From the NCBI RefSeq assembly GCF_021390335.1, contig NZ_JAJUXK010000010.1, positions 173,742 through 237,741 of the forward strand: a DNA stretch of 64,000 bases, in the 5' to 3' direction. Made by a program: the position numbers and the translations under genes. The stretch is from Dyadobacter sp. CY343 (GTDB lineage Bacteria > Bacteroidota > Bacteroidia > Cytophagales > Spirosomataceae). The notes beneath the pieces are model-generated. The model saw only the letters and a program-made list of their open reading frames with translations, did not search any database and had not been told where the DNA came from. Of the stretch, positions 40,727 through 50,808 are shown piece after piece (positions within the stretch are counted from its first letter, which is position 1; each line of letters begins with the position of its first letter).

Positions 40727-42490
40727 TTAATATCCGGGATTCTGAGTCAGGATCATTTTTCCATCCAGCTGGCTATTCAGGATTTCGTCCTGGGGAAGCG
40801 GGTAGTAAAGATTTTTGGCTGTGAAGGTTTTTCCGGCCATATATCCTCTTTTACTGAAAGTGCGTCCCGACGGTTCTTTGCCCGCAGCAGCTTCTTCGGT
40901 CGCATATTTGTTCAGCACTTTCTCGGCAATACCCCAGCGTACCAGGTCGAAGAAACGGTGGCCTTCCATTGCAAATTCCAGTCTCTGCTCCATACGAACT
41001 GCGTTTCTGGCATATTCAGCGCCTTTACTTGCAAATGTTCCGGCTGGATAAGGCTCCACTTTATAGGTAACGCTCGCATCCTGAACCGAGCCAGTTTTGG
41101 CGCGCAGGCGAATCTGATTTACATAACCTTCTGCCGCAGCGAGGTTGCCAAGTTCCACTTCGCATTCAGCCAGCCAAAGCAATACGTGCGACAGTTTGAT
41201 GAGGCGGAAGTTATTATTCACATTCCTTTTGCTGGTAGAGTGGGTAGTACTGTTCTCCTCTGCGAGGTAGTACATCCATTTTTTACCTAAAAACGGACCA
41301 GCATAAGTCTGGTCACGAACCCAGGAAGAACCTGGCATCGGGCCCCAATCGAGGAAATTAACGCCGCGGCGGCCTACTGTCCAGTCAAGGCGGGGATCAA
41401 CAGGGATCGTTTTGTCCAAAGTGAATGCAGTTGAAGCGGTAATGCCCTGGTCATTTGGCAGGTCTACTTTGTTGTAAGTGTCAAGTGAACCGTCTCCCGC
41501 TGCACCAATCATCGGCAAGCCGTTTTCTGTTTTGAAAGCATTCACAAGGTTGTGAGAAGGCTGGTAAAAACCACAGCAGCCACGGCCCGGTGCATTCGCT
41601 GAATACGGCCAGTTCAGGTTGTCGCCGGCATTACCGTTGTTTCCATTGGTACCGTCGTTCACCGAAAACTGTACTTCAAAAATCGATTCGCTGTTGTTGT
41701 TTCCGGTTGTTCTGTAATTATCGTGGTAGTTGGCGACCAGTTTCTTACCTGAGTTCTGAACCACATCCATCAGCAAAGTTTTAGCTTCTGCCCATTTTTT
41801 CTGGAACACCAGCACCTTTGCAAGGTGCGATTTGGCAGCCCATTGCGTAGCTCTCCCTTTTTGTGCTTGTACCGCAGGCAGATTTTCAGCAGCGAACTTG
41901 AAATCTTCTTCAATTTTTGGCCATATATCCTCAGTATTAGGGATTTTGGTAGAATTAGGATCCGCCGCTACATAGATTTTATCATCGATGTAAGGTACCA
42001 TATTCCACATTTTTTTGGCTTCAAAGTGGTAAAATCCTCTCAAAAAACGAGCTTCTGCAACTACCTGCGCAATTTCCGCTTCTGTCATATCCTTCACCAG
42101 ATCGCTGGTCGCTACCTGGATCACTTCGTTGCAGCGGGCTACGCCGTCATATTGATGCCACCATTTTCCAAGGAAATAAGTGTTGTCCGCAAGCCAGTTG
42201 TATTGTTCGATAAAAGATTGCTCAGGCTGGTCGCCTGCATCGGTACCTTTCACTGCGTCGTCGCTGGCAATCCCACCGAATACGTAGTTGGAGATCGTTG
42301 ACTGCCGGCCGGTATTACCCGAGCCTACACCATCCAGCAAGGAATAAGCGCCGATCAGCAATGCGTTCACCCCGTTTTTATTGCTCAACTGCTCCCTGGA
42401 CGCGCGTCCCTGGGGTTTCAGATCAAAAAAGCTGTCTGAGCAGGAGAAACTCAGGCCGATTAAAAAGACTAGTAATGTTATTTTTTTCAT
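40727..42490 (-). CDS. SusD/RagB family outer-membrane nutrient-binding lipoprotein
   Basis: 587 residues. The lipoprotein signal ends in SFSC with Cys17 as the lipid anchor, followed by SDSFFDLKPQGRAS. SusD features include the TPR-like N-terminal half (EARFLRGFYHFEAKKMWNMV), RATQWAAKSHLAKVLVFQKK, and the C-terminal RLEFAMEGHRFFDLVRWG and YPLPQDEI. It caps the SusC barrel on the cell surface and captures the ligand. It is 36 bases downstream of susC. No hydrolase, sulfatase or regulator of the usual sugar-utilisation type is next to it, so the substrate cannot be guessed. Confidence 0.95.
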   Translation of the reverse strand: MKKITLLVFLIGLSFSCSDSFFDLKPQGRASREQLSNKNGVNALLIGAYSLLDGVGSGNTGRQSTISNYVFGGIASDDAVKGTDAGDQPEQSFIEQYNWLADNTYFLGKWWHQYDGVARCNEVIQVATSDLVKDMTEAEIAQVVAEARFLRGFYHFEAKKMWNMVPYIDDKIYVAADPNSTKIPNTEDIWPKIEEDFKFAAENLPAVQAQKGRATQWAAKSHLAKVLVFQKKWAEAKTLLMDVVQNSGKKLVANYHDNYRTTGNNNSESIFEVQFSVNDGTNGNNGNAGDNLNWPYSANAPGRGCCGFYQPSHNLVNAFKTENGLPMIGAAGDGSLDTYNKVDLPNDQGITASTAFTLDKTIPVDPRLDWTVGRRGVNFLDWGPMPGSSWVRDQTYAGPFLGKKWMYYLAEENSTTHSTSKRNVNNNFRLIKLSHVLLWLAECEVELGNLAAAEGYVNQIRLRAKTGSVQDASVTYKVEPYPAGTFASKGAEYARNAVRMEQRLEFAMEGHRFFDLVRWGIAEKVLNKYATEEAAAGKEPSGRTFSKRGYMAGKTFTAKNLYYPLPQDEILNSQLDGKMILTQNPGY

Positions 42491-42526
42491 CTTTCAAATA
42501 TGAAATTATGTGAATGTCAAAGAAGA

Positions 42527-45500
42527 TTAAAAACCGAAACGTAAGCCCACCAGATAAGATTTTGAAACCGGATAAGCGCCTTCATCTACGCCCATGTGCG
42601 TATCCTGATTGTCATTCCCTGATCTTCTCAAGTTAATGTCCGGATCAAGACCCGTGTATTTGGTGAAAGTCACAAGGTTTTGTCCCTGTACATAAACTTG
42701 TGCAGAAGCGATTTTCACCTTTTTCAGCAATACCGAAGGAAGGGTGTAAGTCAGCTGGATATTCTTGATACGGAAGTAGGAACCGTCTTCCAGGAAGTAA
42801 GAAGAAACCTGCTGGCTGGTCGCATCGCTGGAATTCAACCTTGGCAATTTTGCATCGTCCCCCGGTTTTTTCCAGGAATTGTAGAGCATATCCTTCGATC
42901 TGTTTCCCTGGAATACGTTGAAATCTGTCCAGTATCTTACATAATTAAAGATTTCGTTGCCCTGCACACCCTGTCCGAATAAAGTAAGGTCAAATGCTTT
43001 GTAGCCCACATTCACATTTACACCATAATTAAAATCTGGGTGGGGGCTACCGATCATAGTCCGGTCTGCCGCGGTAATAATCCCGTCGCCATTCACATCG
43101 CGGAATTTGAAGGTACCTTCGCGTGTATACGAACCGAATTTCGGTGCCGCATCGGCTTCTGCCTGATCTTTGATTACACCATCAACAAAGTAACCATAGT
43201 AGCTCGCAATAGGAGAACCGGCTTTTGTCGCAGACATCGCAGGAAGACGGGTTGCGAATCCGAAAATAGTAGCGCTCGGGTTGTTGTTCAGTTTCAGCAC
43301 TTCGTTTTTATAGTGGCCAAAATTCACGCCGACCATATAATAGAAGTCACCTCTTTTATCCCGGAAATTTACTCCAATATCAAAACCTCTGTTACGCACT
43401 TCCCCAATGTTGGTATAAGGAATAGTACCTGTACCGGCTGTTCTTGGAATGGCGATCTGCGTCAACATATCGCTTGTGATACGATTGTACAAATCAAGTA
43501 CGACTTCCATTTTGTTGTTTAACAAAACCGCATCCAAACCAAGGTTGGTAGAAGTATTGGTTTCCCACTTACCATTTGCATTACCAAACTGAACCAGGTC
43601 AAATCCGCCGACGATCGATGTTCCGGTTCCGTTAATATCGTACGCATTGTTCTGAGGATCAGGCGCATAAAGCGTATATGCATTGTATACGTTAGGGATC
43701 AGCTGGTTACCGGTTTTACCCCAGCCAAAACGTACTTTCAAATCATCCAGAACCTTCTTGGTTGGTTTCATGAAATTCAGTTCTGTCAGACGCAACCCCA
43801 CCGAGAATGCAGGGAAGATACCGTAACGAAAGGCTTCGGAGAAACGCGAAGATCCGTCGCGGCGTAATGTAAAGTCTGCCAGGAAAAGGTCCTTATAACC
43901 GTAGTTGACCTTACCAAATTGTGAGAACAATGCACTCAGCGTCGCACCTGCACCGGCATTGGCCAAACCTGCTGCCGAACCTGCATCCAGGTAACGGTAG
44001 TCAAGATCGTCGAATGCAAAACCGCTTCTGCTGGCCTGGAAGCCTGCCGAATAAGTTTTAACAGCCTCCGTTCCTACCAATACATTCAAATTGTGAGAAC
44101 CGAAAATCTTGGCATAATTCAGTGTATTGAACCAGGTATACGAGCGATCGAGGTTATTGATCACGTTCATACTGTTGGCATTACGCGACTCAGCAGCCTC
44201 AATATCGCGGTGGAAATATTCAGAACGGTTGGATTGATTGTACTCCAGACCGAAACTGGAACGTGCCACAAGTCCCGGAAGGATATCCACCTGCGCATAC
44301 ATATTTCCGAATACGTGCGTGCCTTTCGTGATATTGTCTTTCTCACGGTAAAGCCGCGCAAGCGGGTTGGGCGCATTGCCCAGGTTACTACCGCGGCTTC
44401 CTGCAAAACCATTATACGCCGAGGTATTGTTGCCGCCAAGTGCCACAGGGCCGTCTGTTACGTCAAAAACCGGGATGATCGGGTGAACGCGGATCGCGAA
44501 CATGATCGGGTTACCTTCGTCGTTGTTGGTAATACCCTGTCTTTCATCATAAGAGAAAGTCAGGTTTTCTCCCACCGTCACCCTTCCTTTTGTGAATTCG
44601 GTATTGGCGCGGATCGAGTACCTTTTATAGTTGGTATATCTCAGAATACCATTTTGCTTGAAATAGTTAGCCGAGATCGCATATTTAGCTGATTTCGAGC
44701 CACCTGAAGCGCCAATCTGATAGTTGGTGATAGGCGCCGGATCAAAGATCACATCCTGCCAGTCTGTTCCTTCTTTATTTGCCTTCGTAAAGTTAAATGC
44801 TGTTTTGCCAAGATTCGGGTCTGCGATATCATTGGTATACGTGTAGTTTTCAGGCAGTGTACCAAACACATTCGGGTAAATGTAATCTGCGACGGTCTGC
44901 TCACCATTTGGGCCAAATTTATATTGTACCGAAGGGGAAGTAGCACTTGGGTTTTTGCCTGCACCCAAATCAGCCTGGTAAAGATATTCTCCCAACTCCC
45001 TGGTATTGAGCAGATCCAGCATTTTTCCGGGGCGCTGCGTACCTGTGTAAAAATCGAATGTAATGTTCGGCTCGCCTGGTTTTCCTTTTTTGGTAGTAAT
45101 AATCACAACACCATTTGCCGCACGTGCCCCATAGATAGAAGCAGCAGATGCATCTTTCAATACCTGCATCGACTCGATATCGTTCGGGTTGATCTGGTTG
45201 AGCGTTCCCTGTGTCGGTACGCCGTCAATTACATACAGCGGACTGTTGTTGTTGATCGAACCGAAACCGCGGATACGTACCATTGTTCCGCCACCGGGAG
45301 AGTTGTCATTTCCAACTGTTACCCCTGCAGCGCGACCTTGCAGCATTTGCGTTACGCTGGCACTCGGTACCGACGTCAATTCTTTTGGACTAATAACAGT
45401 TACCGCGCCCGTAATATCCTGCTTGCGCTGGGATGCATAACCGGTTACGACCACCTCGGTAAGACTTTTTATATCGTCACCCAAACTCACATCTATTACG

Positions 45501-45787
45501 GATTTCGAACCGACTGTGAATTCCTGTTTAATGTAGCCGATCGACGAAAAGACCAGCACTGCATTAGGTGATTTTACTTCGATAGAGTACCTGCCTTCGG
45601 AATCAGTGACGGTGCCTACATTGGAACCTTGTAACTGCACATTCACGCCCGGAATCCCGGCACCATCGGCAGAAGAGGAGACTTTCCCTGTAACTTGTTT
45701 GTCTTGCGCATAGACCACGCTGCTACCCAGCAGAGCCCACAGCAAAAGCGTTACGGAAGTCACAATGACTCGTAAATTTTTTCTCAT
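42527..45787 (-). CDS. SusC/RagA family TonB-linked outer-membrane receptor
   Basis: 1086 residues. After a signal peptide ending about SSVVYAQ comes a carboxypeptidase-regulatory-like domain (VTGKVSSSADGAGIPGVNVQ), the SusC signature around LTEVVVTGYASQRKQDITGA, the plug (LQGRAAGVTVGNDNSPGGGT, YVIDGVPTQG) and a 22-strand-type barrel ending in KSYLVGLRFGF with a terminal aromatic. With TonB it imports oligomers delivered by the SusD partner. No FecR/ECF sigma pair lies nearby, so control is probably by the promoter alone. It is the first gene of the susCD operon. Confidence 0.96.
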   Translation of the reverse strand: MRKNLRVIVTSVTLLLWALLGSSVVYAQDKQVTGKVSSSADGAGIPGVNVQLQGSNVGTVTDSEGRYSIEVKSPNAVLVFSSIGYIKQEFTVGSKSVIDVSLGDDIKSLTEVVVTGYASQRKQDITGAVTVISPKELTSVPSASVTQMLQGRAAGVTVGNDNSPGGGTMVRIRGFGSINNNSPLYVIDGVPTQGTLNQINPNDIESMQVLKDASAASIYGARAANGVVIITTKKGKPGEPNITFDFYTGTQRPGKMLDLLNTRELGEYLYQADLGAGKNPSATSPSVQYKFGPNGEQTVADYIYPNVFGTLPENYTYTNDIADPNLGKTAFNFTKANKEGTDWQDVIFDPAPITNYQIGASGGSKSAKYAISANYFKQNGILRYTNYKRYSIRANTEFTKGRVTVGENLTFSYDERQGITNNDEGNPIMFAIRVHPIIPVFDVTDGPVALGGNNTSAYNGFAGSRGSNLGNAPNPLARLYREKDNITKGTHVFGNMYAQVDILPGLVARSSFGLEYNQSNRSEYFHRDIEAAESRNANSMNVINNLDRSYTWFNTLNYAKIFGSHNLNVLVGTEAVKTYSAGFQASRSGFAFDDLDYRYLDAGSAAGLANAGAGATLSALFSQFGKVNYGYKDLFLADFTLRRDGSSRFSEAFRYGIFPAFSVGLRLTELNFMKPTKKVLDDLKVRFGWGKTGNQLIPNVYNAYTLYAPDPQNNAYDINGTGTSIVGGFDLVQFGNANGKWETNTSTNLGLDAVLLNNKMEVVLDLYNRITSDMLTQIAIPRTAGTGTIPYTNIGEVRNRGFDIGVNFRDKRGDFYYMVGVNFGHYKNEVLKLNNNPSATIFGFATRLPAMSATKAGSPIASYYGYFVDGVIKDQAEADAAPKFGSYTREGTFKFRDVNGDGIITAADRTMIGSPHPDFNYGVNVNVGYKAFDLTLFGQGVQGNEIFNYVRYWTDFNVFQGNRSKDMLYNSWKKPGDDAKLPRLNSSDATSQQVSSYFLEDGSYFRIKNIQLTYTLPSVLLKKVKIASAQVYVQGQNLVTFTKYTGLDPDINLRRSGNDNQDTHMGVDEGAYPVSKSYLVGLRFGF

Positions 45788-45840
45788 AAAACGGGGATGT
45801 TAAAATGTTAATTATGTATTACTAATGGTCAATATAATAT

Positions 45841-45848
45841 CAAAAATA
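45841..45848 (-). promoter_or_regulatory. -7 element of the susC operon
   Basis: On the minus strand TATTTTTG matches TAnnTTTG exactly. It stands 54 bases before the susC ATG, leaving a leader of about 47 bases. A good -33 element was not found at 19-21 bases. Confidence 0.4.
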
Positions 45849-46048
45849 CGAATCGTCGGGATATTGTAAGAGAATATTTTGTATCTAATGGTGAATTAAT
45901 TGTAATATACGAATGGTGACAAATGTGTAATTCAGGTTAATATCCAAATTGGCAACGTTTGCGTAATAATAGAAAATCACGAAATGTTTATATAATTAAA
46001 AACAAGTTTGCGAAAGGCATTCTTGTTAAATTTTTGCAACTCAAGGCG

Positions 46049-46056
46049 TATTTTTG
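46049..46056 (+). promoter_or_regulatory. uvrA: -7 element of uvrA
   Basis: TATTTTTG matches TAnnTTTG exactly, with TTG at 46023-46025 at a slightly long 23-base spacing. Transcription would start near 46063, about 50 bases before the TTG start codon. Confidence 0.4.
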
Positions 46057-46112
46057 TGGTTAGTTTGTAGAAGCCGACCGCACAACATTATTCATCACCA
46101 GCAACTAAAATA

Positions 46113-48965
46113 TTGGAACATCTGAATGCGACAGAACTTGCAGGGCAGGATCTCATTGAAGTAGAGGGCGCCCGCGAGCATAATCTTAAAAATATTGACG
46201 TCAAAATCCCGCGGAACAAACTTGTGGTGGTGACGGGAATAAGTGGCAGTGGCAAGTCCTCCCTGGCTTTTGACACGATTTACGCAGAGGGCCAGCGTCG
46301 CTATATGGAGAGTTTTTCTTCTTACGCGCGCGGTTTTATAGGTGAAATGGAGCGGCCCGATGTGGATAAGATCAGCGGACTTTCGCCTGTTATCAGCATT
46401 GAACAAAAAACCACATCAAGGAACCCGCGCTCTACCGTAGGTACTGTGACGGAAATCTATGATTTTTTGCGTTTGCTTTATGCGCGCGCCGGTGACGCAT
46501 ATTCGTATGTGACGGGGCGAAGAATGGTTAAGCAATCTCAGGATCAGATCATTAACCAGCTCTTAACTCAGTTTGTTAACAAAAAAACGGTGCTGCTCGC
46601 GCCCGTCGTAAAAGGTCGTAAAGGACATTACCGCGAGCTGTTTGTCCAAATTACCCGTCTGGGCTATACGAAGGTGCGCGTGGACGGCGAAGTAATGGAT
46701 ATTACACCCAAAATGCAGCTCGACCGGTACAAGGTGCACGATATTGAAATCGTGATCGATCGGATCATTCCTAAAAGTGAAGCGGAAGATAGCCAGTCGA
46801 GATACCGGCTAAGTCAGTCAGTAGCGACGGCGATCAAGCAGGGGAAAGGCGCGTTGATGGTTTTGGATGAAAAAGGGCAAACCTATTATTTTTCTCAAAA
46901 TTTGATGGACCCGGAATCCGGGATAAGTTATGACGATCCGGCGCCCAATGCATTCTCATTCAACTCCCCGTACGGCTGGTGCCCGACCTGCCAGGGGCTG
47001 GGACTGATCGAGGAGATCACGGAAGAATCCATTATGCCGGATAAAACTTTGAGCATTGCCAAAGGCGGGATCGCGCCGATGGGCGAATACCGGGAGGCGT
47101 GGATTTTCAAACAGCTTGAAGTACTACTCAAACCATATAAGATCACTTTACAAACCCCGCTCAACAAGTTTTCCGAAGAGGCGGTCAGGCTGGTACTTTA
47201 CGGAAGCGAAGATGCTGTGCCGGTACCTTCCAAAAAGTATCCGGGTACAGAATGGGAAACGAAATTCGACGGGATTATCAACTTCCTGAAAAGGCAGCAG
47301 GAAAGTGGAAATGATAAAATTCAGGATTGGCTCAAAGACTTTATGTCGATCCGCACGTGCCCCGAATGTGATGGAAAAAGGCTGAAAAAAGAGTCGCTGC
47401 ATTTCAGGATTGACGGGAAAGACATTTCAGAACTATCAAACAGCGACGTACGCGAGCTGGCCGACTGGCTGGTAAACCTCGAAGATCGTCTGGAAGAAAG
47501 ACAGAAAGTGATCGGTCACGAGGTTTTGAAAGAGATCAGAAAACGCGTCGGGTTTCTGCTCGATGTAGGTTTGGATTACCTGACCTTGAACCGCGCATTG
47601 CGGACATTGTCGGGCGGAGAGGCGCAACGGATCAGGTTGGCCACGCAAATCGGTACGCAGCTGACGGGCGTTCTTTATATTATGGACGAACCGAGCATTG
47701 GCTTGCATCAGCGCGATAACGTTCGGCTGATCAATTCCTTGAAAAGTCTGCGGGATCTGGGGAATACAGTTCTGGTAGTGGAACACGATAAGGATATGAT
47801 GCTTGCGTCGGACTACATTCTCGATATTGGTCCGGGAGCTGGTCGCCATGGAGGAAATGTAGTGGGTGCCGGCACGCCGGAGGTATTTCTCAAAAATGGC
47901 TCGCTTACAGCCGAATACCTCAGTGGCCGCGAGGCAATTGACGTTCCCAAAAAGCGCAGGAAAGGATCCGGGCAATCGATTTCTTTGAAAGGCTGCACGG
48001 GACACAACCTGAAAAATGTGAATATGACGTTTCCGCTGGGGACGATGATATGTGTGACCGGCGTGAGTGGGAGTGGAAAATCCTCACTCGTTCACGAAAC
48101 GCTTTTCCCGCTGTTGAATGCGCATTTTTATAAGTCCAGAAGAGAGCCGCTGCCTTACAAATCGGTGGAAGGTCTGGAACATATTGATAAAGTAATTGAA
48201 GTAGATCAGTCGCCGATCGGTCGGACTCCGCGCTCAAATCCGGCTACTTACACGAATCTTTTCACAGATATCCGCTCACTTTTCGCTGAGCTGCCGGAGT
48301 CTAAGATCCGCGGTTATAAGCCGGGCCGGTTTTCATTTAATGTAAAAGGCGGCCGCTGTGAGGATTGTGAGGGTGCGGGAATGAAGAAAATTGAAATGGA
48401 CTTCCTGCCCGACGTACATATCAATTGCGAAACCTGCAAAGGAAAACGCTTTAACCGCGAGACGCTGGAAGTACGATTTAAAGGCAAGTCGATTGCAGAT
48501 ATCCTCGATATGACGGTTGAAACTGCATTGGATTTCTTCGAACATTTGCCAAGATTACTTCGCAAAGTGCAGACACTGAATGATGTAGGTTTGGGATATA
48601 TTACCCTTGGCCAGCATGCTACTACATTGTCAGGCGGCGAGGCACAGCGCGTGAAACTATCGGAGGAATTGTCGAAACGCGATACTGGCAAAACGCTTTA
48701 TATCCTCGACGAACCTACAACCGGGCTGCATTTTCAGGATATCCGGCATTTGCTGAACGTTTTGAACAAGCTTGTCGAAAAGGGGAATACCGTATTGATT
48801 ATTGAACATAACCTCGACGTGATCAAAGTCGCCGACCATGTGATAGATGTGGGGCCGGAAGGTGGTGCGAAGGGTGGACGTATTATTGCCGAAGGTACTC
48901 CCGAAAAAGTCGCCAAGGTGAAAGGCAGCTTTACAGGTCATTTTTTGAAGGAAGAGCTTAAATAG
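46113..48965 (+). CDS. uvrA: Excinuclease ABC subunit A
   Basis: 950 residues from a TTG start, which gives MEHLNATELAGQDLIEVEGA before the conserved REHNLKN. Two ABC ATPase domains are present, with Walker A motifs GISGSGKSS (42-50) and GVSGSGKSS (about 650-658) and signatures LSGGEAQRIRLATQIG and LSGGEAQRVKLSEELS. Zinc-binding CxxC pairs occur at CPTC...CPEC in the first half and CEDC...CETC in the second. UvrA is the damage sensor of nucleotide excision repair. Its TAG stop abuts the stop of the convergent LytTR gene with no spacer (TAGCTA). Confidence 0.97.
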   Translation: MEHLNATELAGQDLIEVEGAREHNLKNIDVKIPRNKLVVVTGISGSGKSSLAFDTIYAEGQRRYMESFSSYARGFIGEMERPDVDKISGLSPVISIEQKTTSRNPRSTVGTVTEIYDFLRLLYARAGDAYSYVTGRRMVKQSQDQIINQLLTQFVNKKTVLLAPVVKGRKGHYRELFVQITRLGYTKVRVDGEVMDITPKMQLDRYKVHDIEIVIDRIIPKSEAEDSQSRYRLSQSVATAIKQGKGALMVLDEKGQTYYFSQNLMDPESGISYDDPAPNAFSFNSPYGWCPTCQGLGLIEEITEESIMPDKTLSIAKGGIAPMGEYREAWIFKQLEVLLKPYKITLQTPLNKFSEEAVRLVLYGSEDAVPVPSKKYPGTEWETKFDGIINFLKRQQESGNDKIQDWLKDFMSIRTCPECDGKRLKKESLHFRIDGKDISELSNSDVRELADWLVNLEDRLEERQKVIGHEVLKEIRKRVGFLLDVGLDYLTLNRALRTLSGGEAQRIRLATQIGTQLTGVLYIMDEPSIGLHQRDNVRLINSLKSLRDLGNTVLVVEHDKDMMLASDYILDIGPGAGRHGGNVVGAGTPEVFLKNGSLTAEYLSGREAIDVPKKRRKGSGQSISLKGCTGHNLKNVNMTFPLGTMICVTGVSGSGKSSLVHETLFPLLNAHFYKSRREPLPYKSVEGLEHIDKVIEVDQSPIGRTPRSNPATYTNLFTDIRSLFAELPESKIRGYKPGRFSFNVKGGRCEDCEGAGMKKIEMDFLPDVHINCETCKGKRFNRETLEVRFKGKSIADILDMTVETALDFFEHLPRLLRKVQTLNDVGLGYITLGQHATTLSGGEAQRVKLSEELSKRDTGKTLYILDEPTTGLHFQDIRHLLNVLNKLVEKGNTVLIIEHNLDVIKVADHVIDVGPEGGAKGGRIIAEGTPEKVAKVKGSFTGHFLKEELK

Positions 48966-49700
48966 CTACATCCATTTACTCAAAAACTGGTTGAAGTTCT
49001 CTTTGTACTGGTCGCTTACCGGGATCGTGATCGTGCCGATCTGGATCGTATTTTTCGTTACCGCGCTGATTTTGTCGAGGTTAACAATGAAAGAACGGTG
49101 CACGCGCATGAACTTGGAGGAAGGTAATTTTTCCTCCAAAGCTTTCAGGCTGGTAAGCGACAGTATTGGTTTCGGGTCTGATTTCAGGTGGACTTTAACA
49201 TAATCTTTGAGTCCCTCCGTGTACAGAATATCATCGTAGGCGATACGGACAAGCTGATATTCAACTTTCAGAAACAGGTATTCATCCTTCGTTTCCACGG
49301 AGCCAGCCGACGACGCTTTTTGCAAAAGCTCGGCATAAGCCTGCGCTTTCGATGCAGCACGGAGGAACTCTTCATAATTAAAGGGTTTTAGGAGATAGTC
49401 AAGTGCGTCGACCCGAAAGCCATCGAGGGCATATTGGTTGAATGCGGTTGTAAATATGATCCTGGGAGCTCTGCCTCCTGCTTTTTCAATCACGCGGGCC
49501 AGCTCAATTCCGGTCAGATCGGGCATTTGAATGTCAAGAAAAATGACATCGATCTGCTGGGTATGAATCACTTGTAATGCCTCTACCGCGCTTGAATACC
49601 TTCCGGTAAGCGATAGAAAAGGTGTTTTTTCAATAAAAGCACAAACTAATCCAAGTGCGAGCGGTTCGTCGTCAACGGCTATGCATTGCAATACATTCAT
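48966..49700 (-). CDS. LytTR family response regulator
   Basis: 244 residues. The receiver domain has D10/D11 (AVDDEP), phosphoacceptor D56 in VIFLDIQMPDLTG, and a conserved T and K later. The C-terminal LytTR DNA-binding domain shows LFLKVEYQLVRIAYDDILYT, then FMRVHRSFIVNLDKISAVTK. It is encoded after its sensor kinase with a four-base overlap, so the two form one two-component unit. Targets are likely to include the divergent barrel gene at 51059 or the pair itself; the perfect inverted repeat at 50782-50808 is a candidate site. Confidence 0.93.
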   Translation of the reverse strand: MNVLQCIAVDDEPLALGLVCAFIEKTPFLSLTGRYSSAVEALQVIHTQQIDVIFLDIQMPDLTGIELARVIEKAGGRAPRIIFTTAFNQYALDGFRVDALDYLLKPFNYEEFLRAASKAQAYAELLQKASSAGSVETKDEYLFLKVEYQLVRIAYDDILYTEGLKDYVKVHLKSDPKPILSLTSLKALEEKLPSSKFMRVHRSFIVNLDKISAVTKNTIQIGTITIPVSDQYKENFNQFLSKWM

Positions 49701-50773
49701 GCCGTTTCCAATTCAAGATGTACTTCAAATTCTTTCTCAACTTTATTCTCGTTCACTTCCAGCTGGTATTTTCCGGGGTATAGCAAATCGAGGCGTCGCT
49801 GGGTATTCGCCAGGCCGATCCCGTTACTTTCATCCAGAATCGCCCTTTTGTCTGGAAACAATGTATTTTTCACTTCCACAAAAATCTTATTTCCGCTTTG
49901 GCTGATCTTGATATCGATCCGGCTCGGCTGCACTGCGCTCACTCCGTGTTTAAATGCATTTTCAATAAAAGGTAAAAATAGCATTGGCGCAATCGAAACG
50001 TCGTGCATAGGAACAGGCGGGTCCAAATGTACCGTCACTTTGTCGGTGAGCCGGAGCTGCATTAATTGTATATAATCCTGCGCAAAGGCGATTTCCTGAC
50101 TCAGCAAAACGGTTCCGTGCTGGGTTTCATAAAGTACATAGCGCATCATTCTCGACAACTTATGCAGCGCCTCGCGGGCCGCTTCCACGTCGATTACCGT
50201 CAATGCATAAATGTTATTCAGGGTATTAAAGAAAAAGTGCGGGTTGATCTGCGCTTTCAGGAACGAGAGTTCGGAATTGATCTTTTCTTTTTCCAGATTC
50301 TGGCGGTACTGTTTATCCATTTGCGCATTGCGCACAGCTGCAATACTGGTACTGAGCCCGATCACCATTAATGCCGTGATCATAGCAAAATTATCCAGTT
50401 TTTCAGCCCGTTTCTTTTCTCCATTCGCTTCTCTGGCCAAACGGAACGCACTTTCCATCTGGCTGCCAAAATCAATATTGTTCTTAACCTGTTCCATCGC
50501 AAAAGCGATCGCCAGTACCAGTGCTACATTCAGGAGAATGAACTGAACATATTTATTCCTGGCCAAAAATCGCGGAAACAGTACATAGTAGTTTGTGTAA
50601 AAAATAACTACCAGTAATGTAAAAAGAACAGCCTGTTTGATCCAGAATGCGATCGGGAATTGTATCTGCCAGTTGAGTGGCTGCCACATCAGGAACATAG
50701 CCAGGAAGCCCCATCCTAAAAGGTGCAGGAGCAGTGGCGGGTATTTTCTTGCGGCGCGCGTATCTATTTTCAT
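49697..50773 (-). CDS. LytS-type sensor histidine kinase
   Basis: 358 residues. Four membrane helices fill the first 145 residues (LLLHLLGWGFLAMFLMW, FTLLVVIFYTNYYVLF, ILLNVALVLAIAFAM, MITALMVIGLSTS). The His_kinase domain has the phosphorylated His179 in LKAQINPHFFFNTLNNIY, the N box FIENAFKHGV, and the G box NGIGLANTQRRL in the ATPase part. There is no separate periplasmic sensor domain, so the signal is probably sensed within the membrane. It is the first gene of the pair; its start is 8 bases from a perfect 10-base inverted repeat. Confidence 0.93.
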   Translation of the reverse strand: MKIDTRAARKYPPLLLHLLGWGFLAMFLMWQPLNWQIQFPIAFWIKQAVLFTLLVVIFYTNYYVLFPRFLARNKYVQFILLNVALVLAIAFAMEQVKNNIDFGSQMESAFRLAREANGEKKRAEKLDNFAMITALMVIGLSTSIAAVRNAQMDKQYRQNLEKEKINSELSFLKAQINPHFFFNTLNNIYALTVIDVEAAREALHKLSRMMRYVLYETQHGTVLLSQEIAFAQDYIQLMQLRLTDKVTVHLDPPVPMHDVSIAPMLFLPFIENAFKHGVSAVQPSRIDIKISQSGNKIFVEVKNTLFPDKRAILDESNGIGLANTQRRLDLLYPGKYQLEVNENKVEKEFEVHLELETA

Positions 50774-50781
50774 CGGTGAGT

Positions 50782-50808
50782 TTGTATGTCAATGATCCTG
50801 ACATACAA
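50782..50808. promoter_or_regulatory. Perfect inverted repeat upstream of the kinase gene
   Basis: TTGTATGTCA (50782-50791) and TGACATACAA (50799-50808) are perfect 10-base arms with a 7-base spacer. The position, 9 bases before the kinase ATG, suggests an operator or an mRNA leader hairpin. Confidence 0.5.

Larger units (their letters stand above)
45788..46112. other. Divergent intergenic region between susC and uvrA
   Basis: 325 AT-rich bases with no gene. It holds the -7 elements listed for susC (minus) and uvrA (plus). The remainder shows no clear inverted repeat or operator. Confidence 0.6.

Noticed and set aside
44924..45571. 215-residue plus-strand frame
   Set aside because: It is antisense to susC, which has all family signatures in the other frame.
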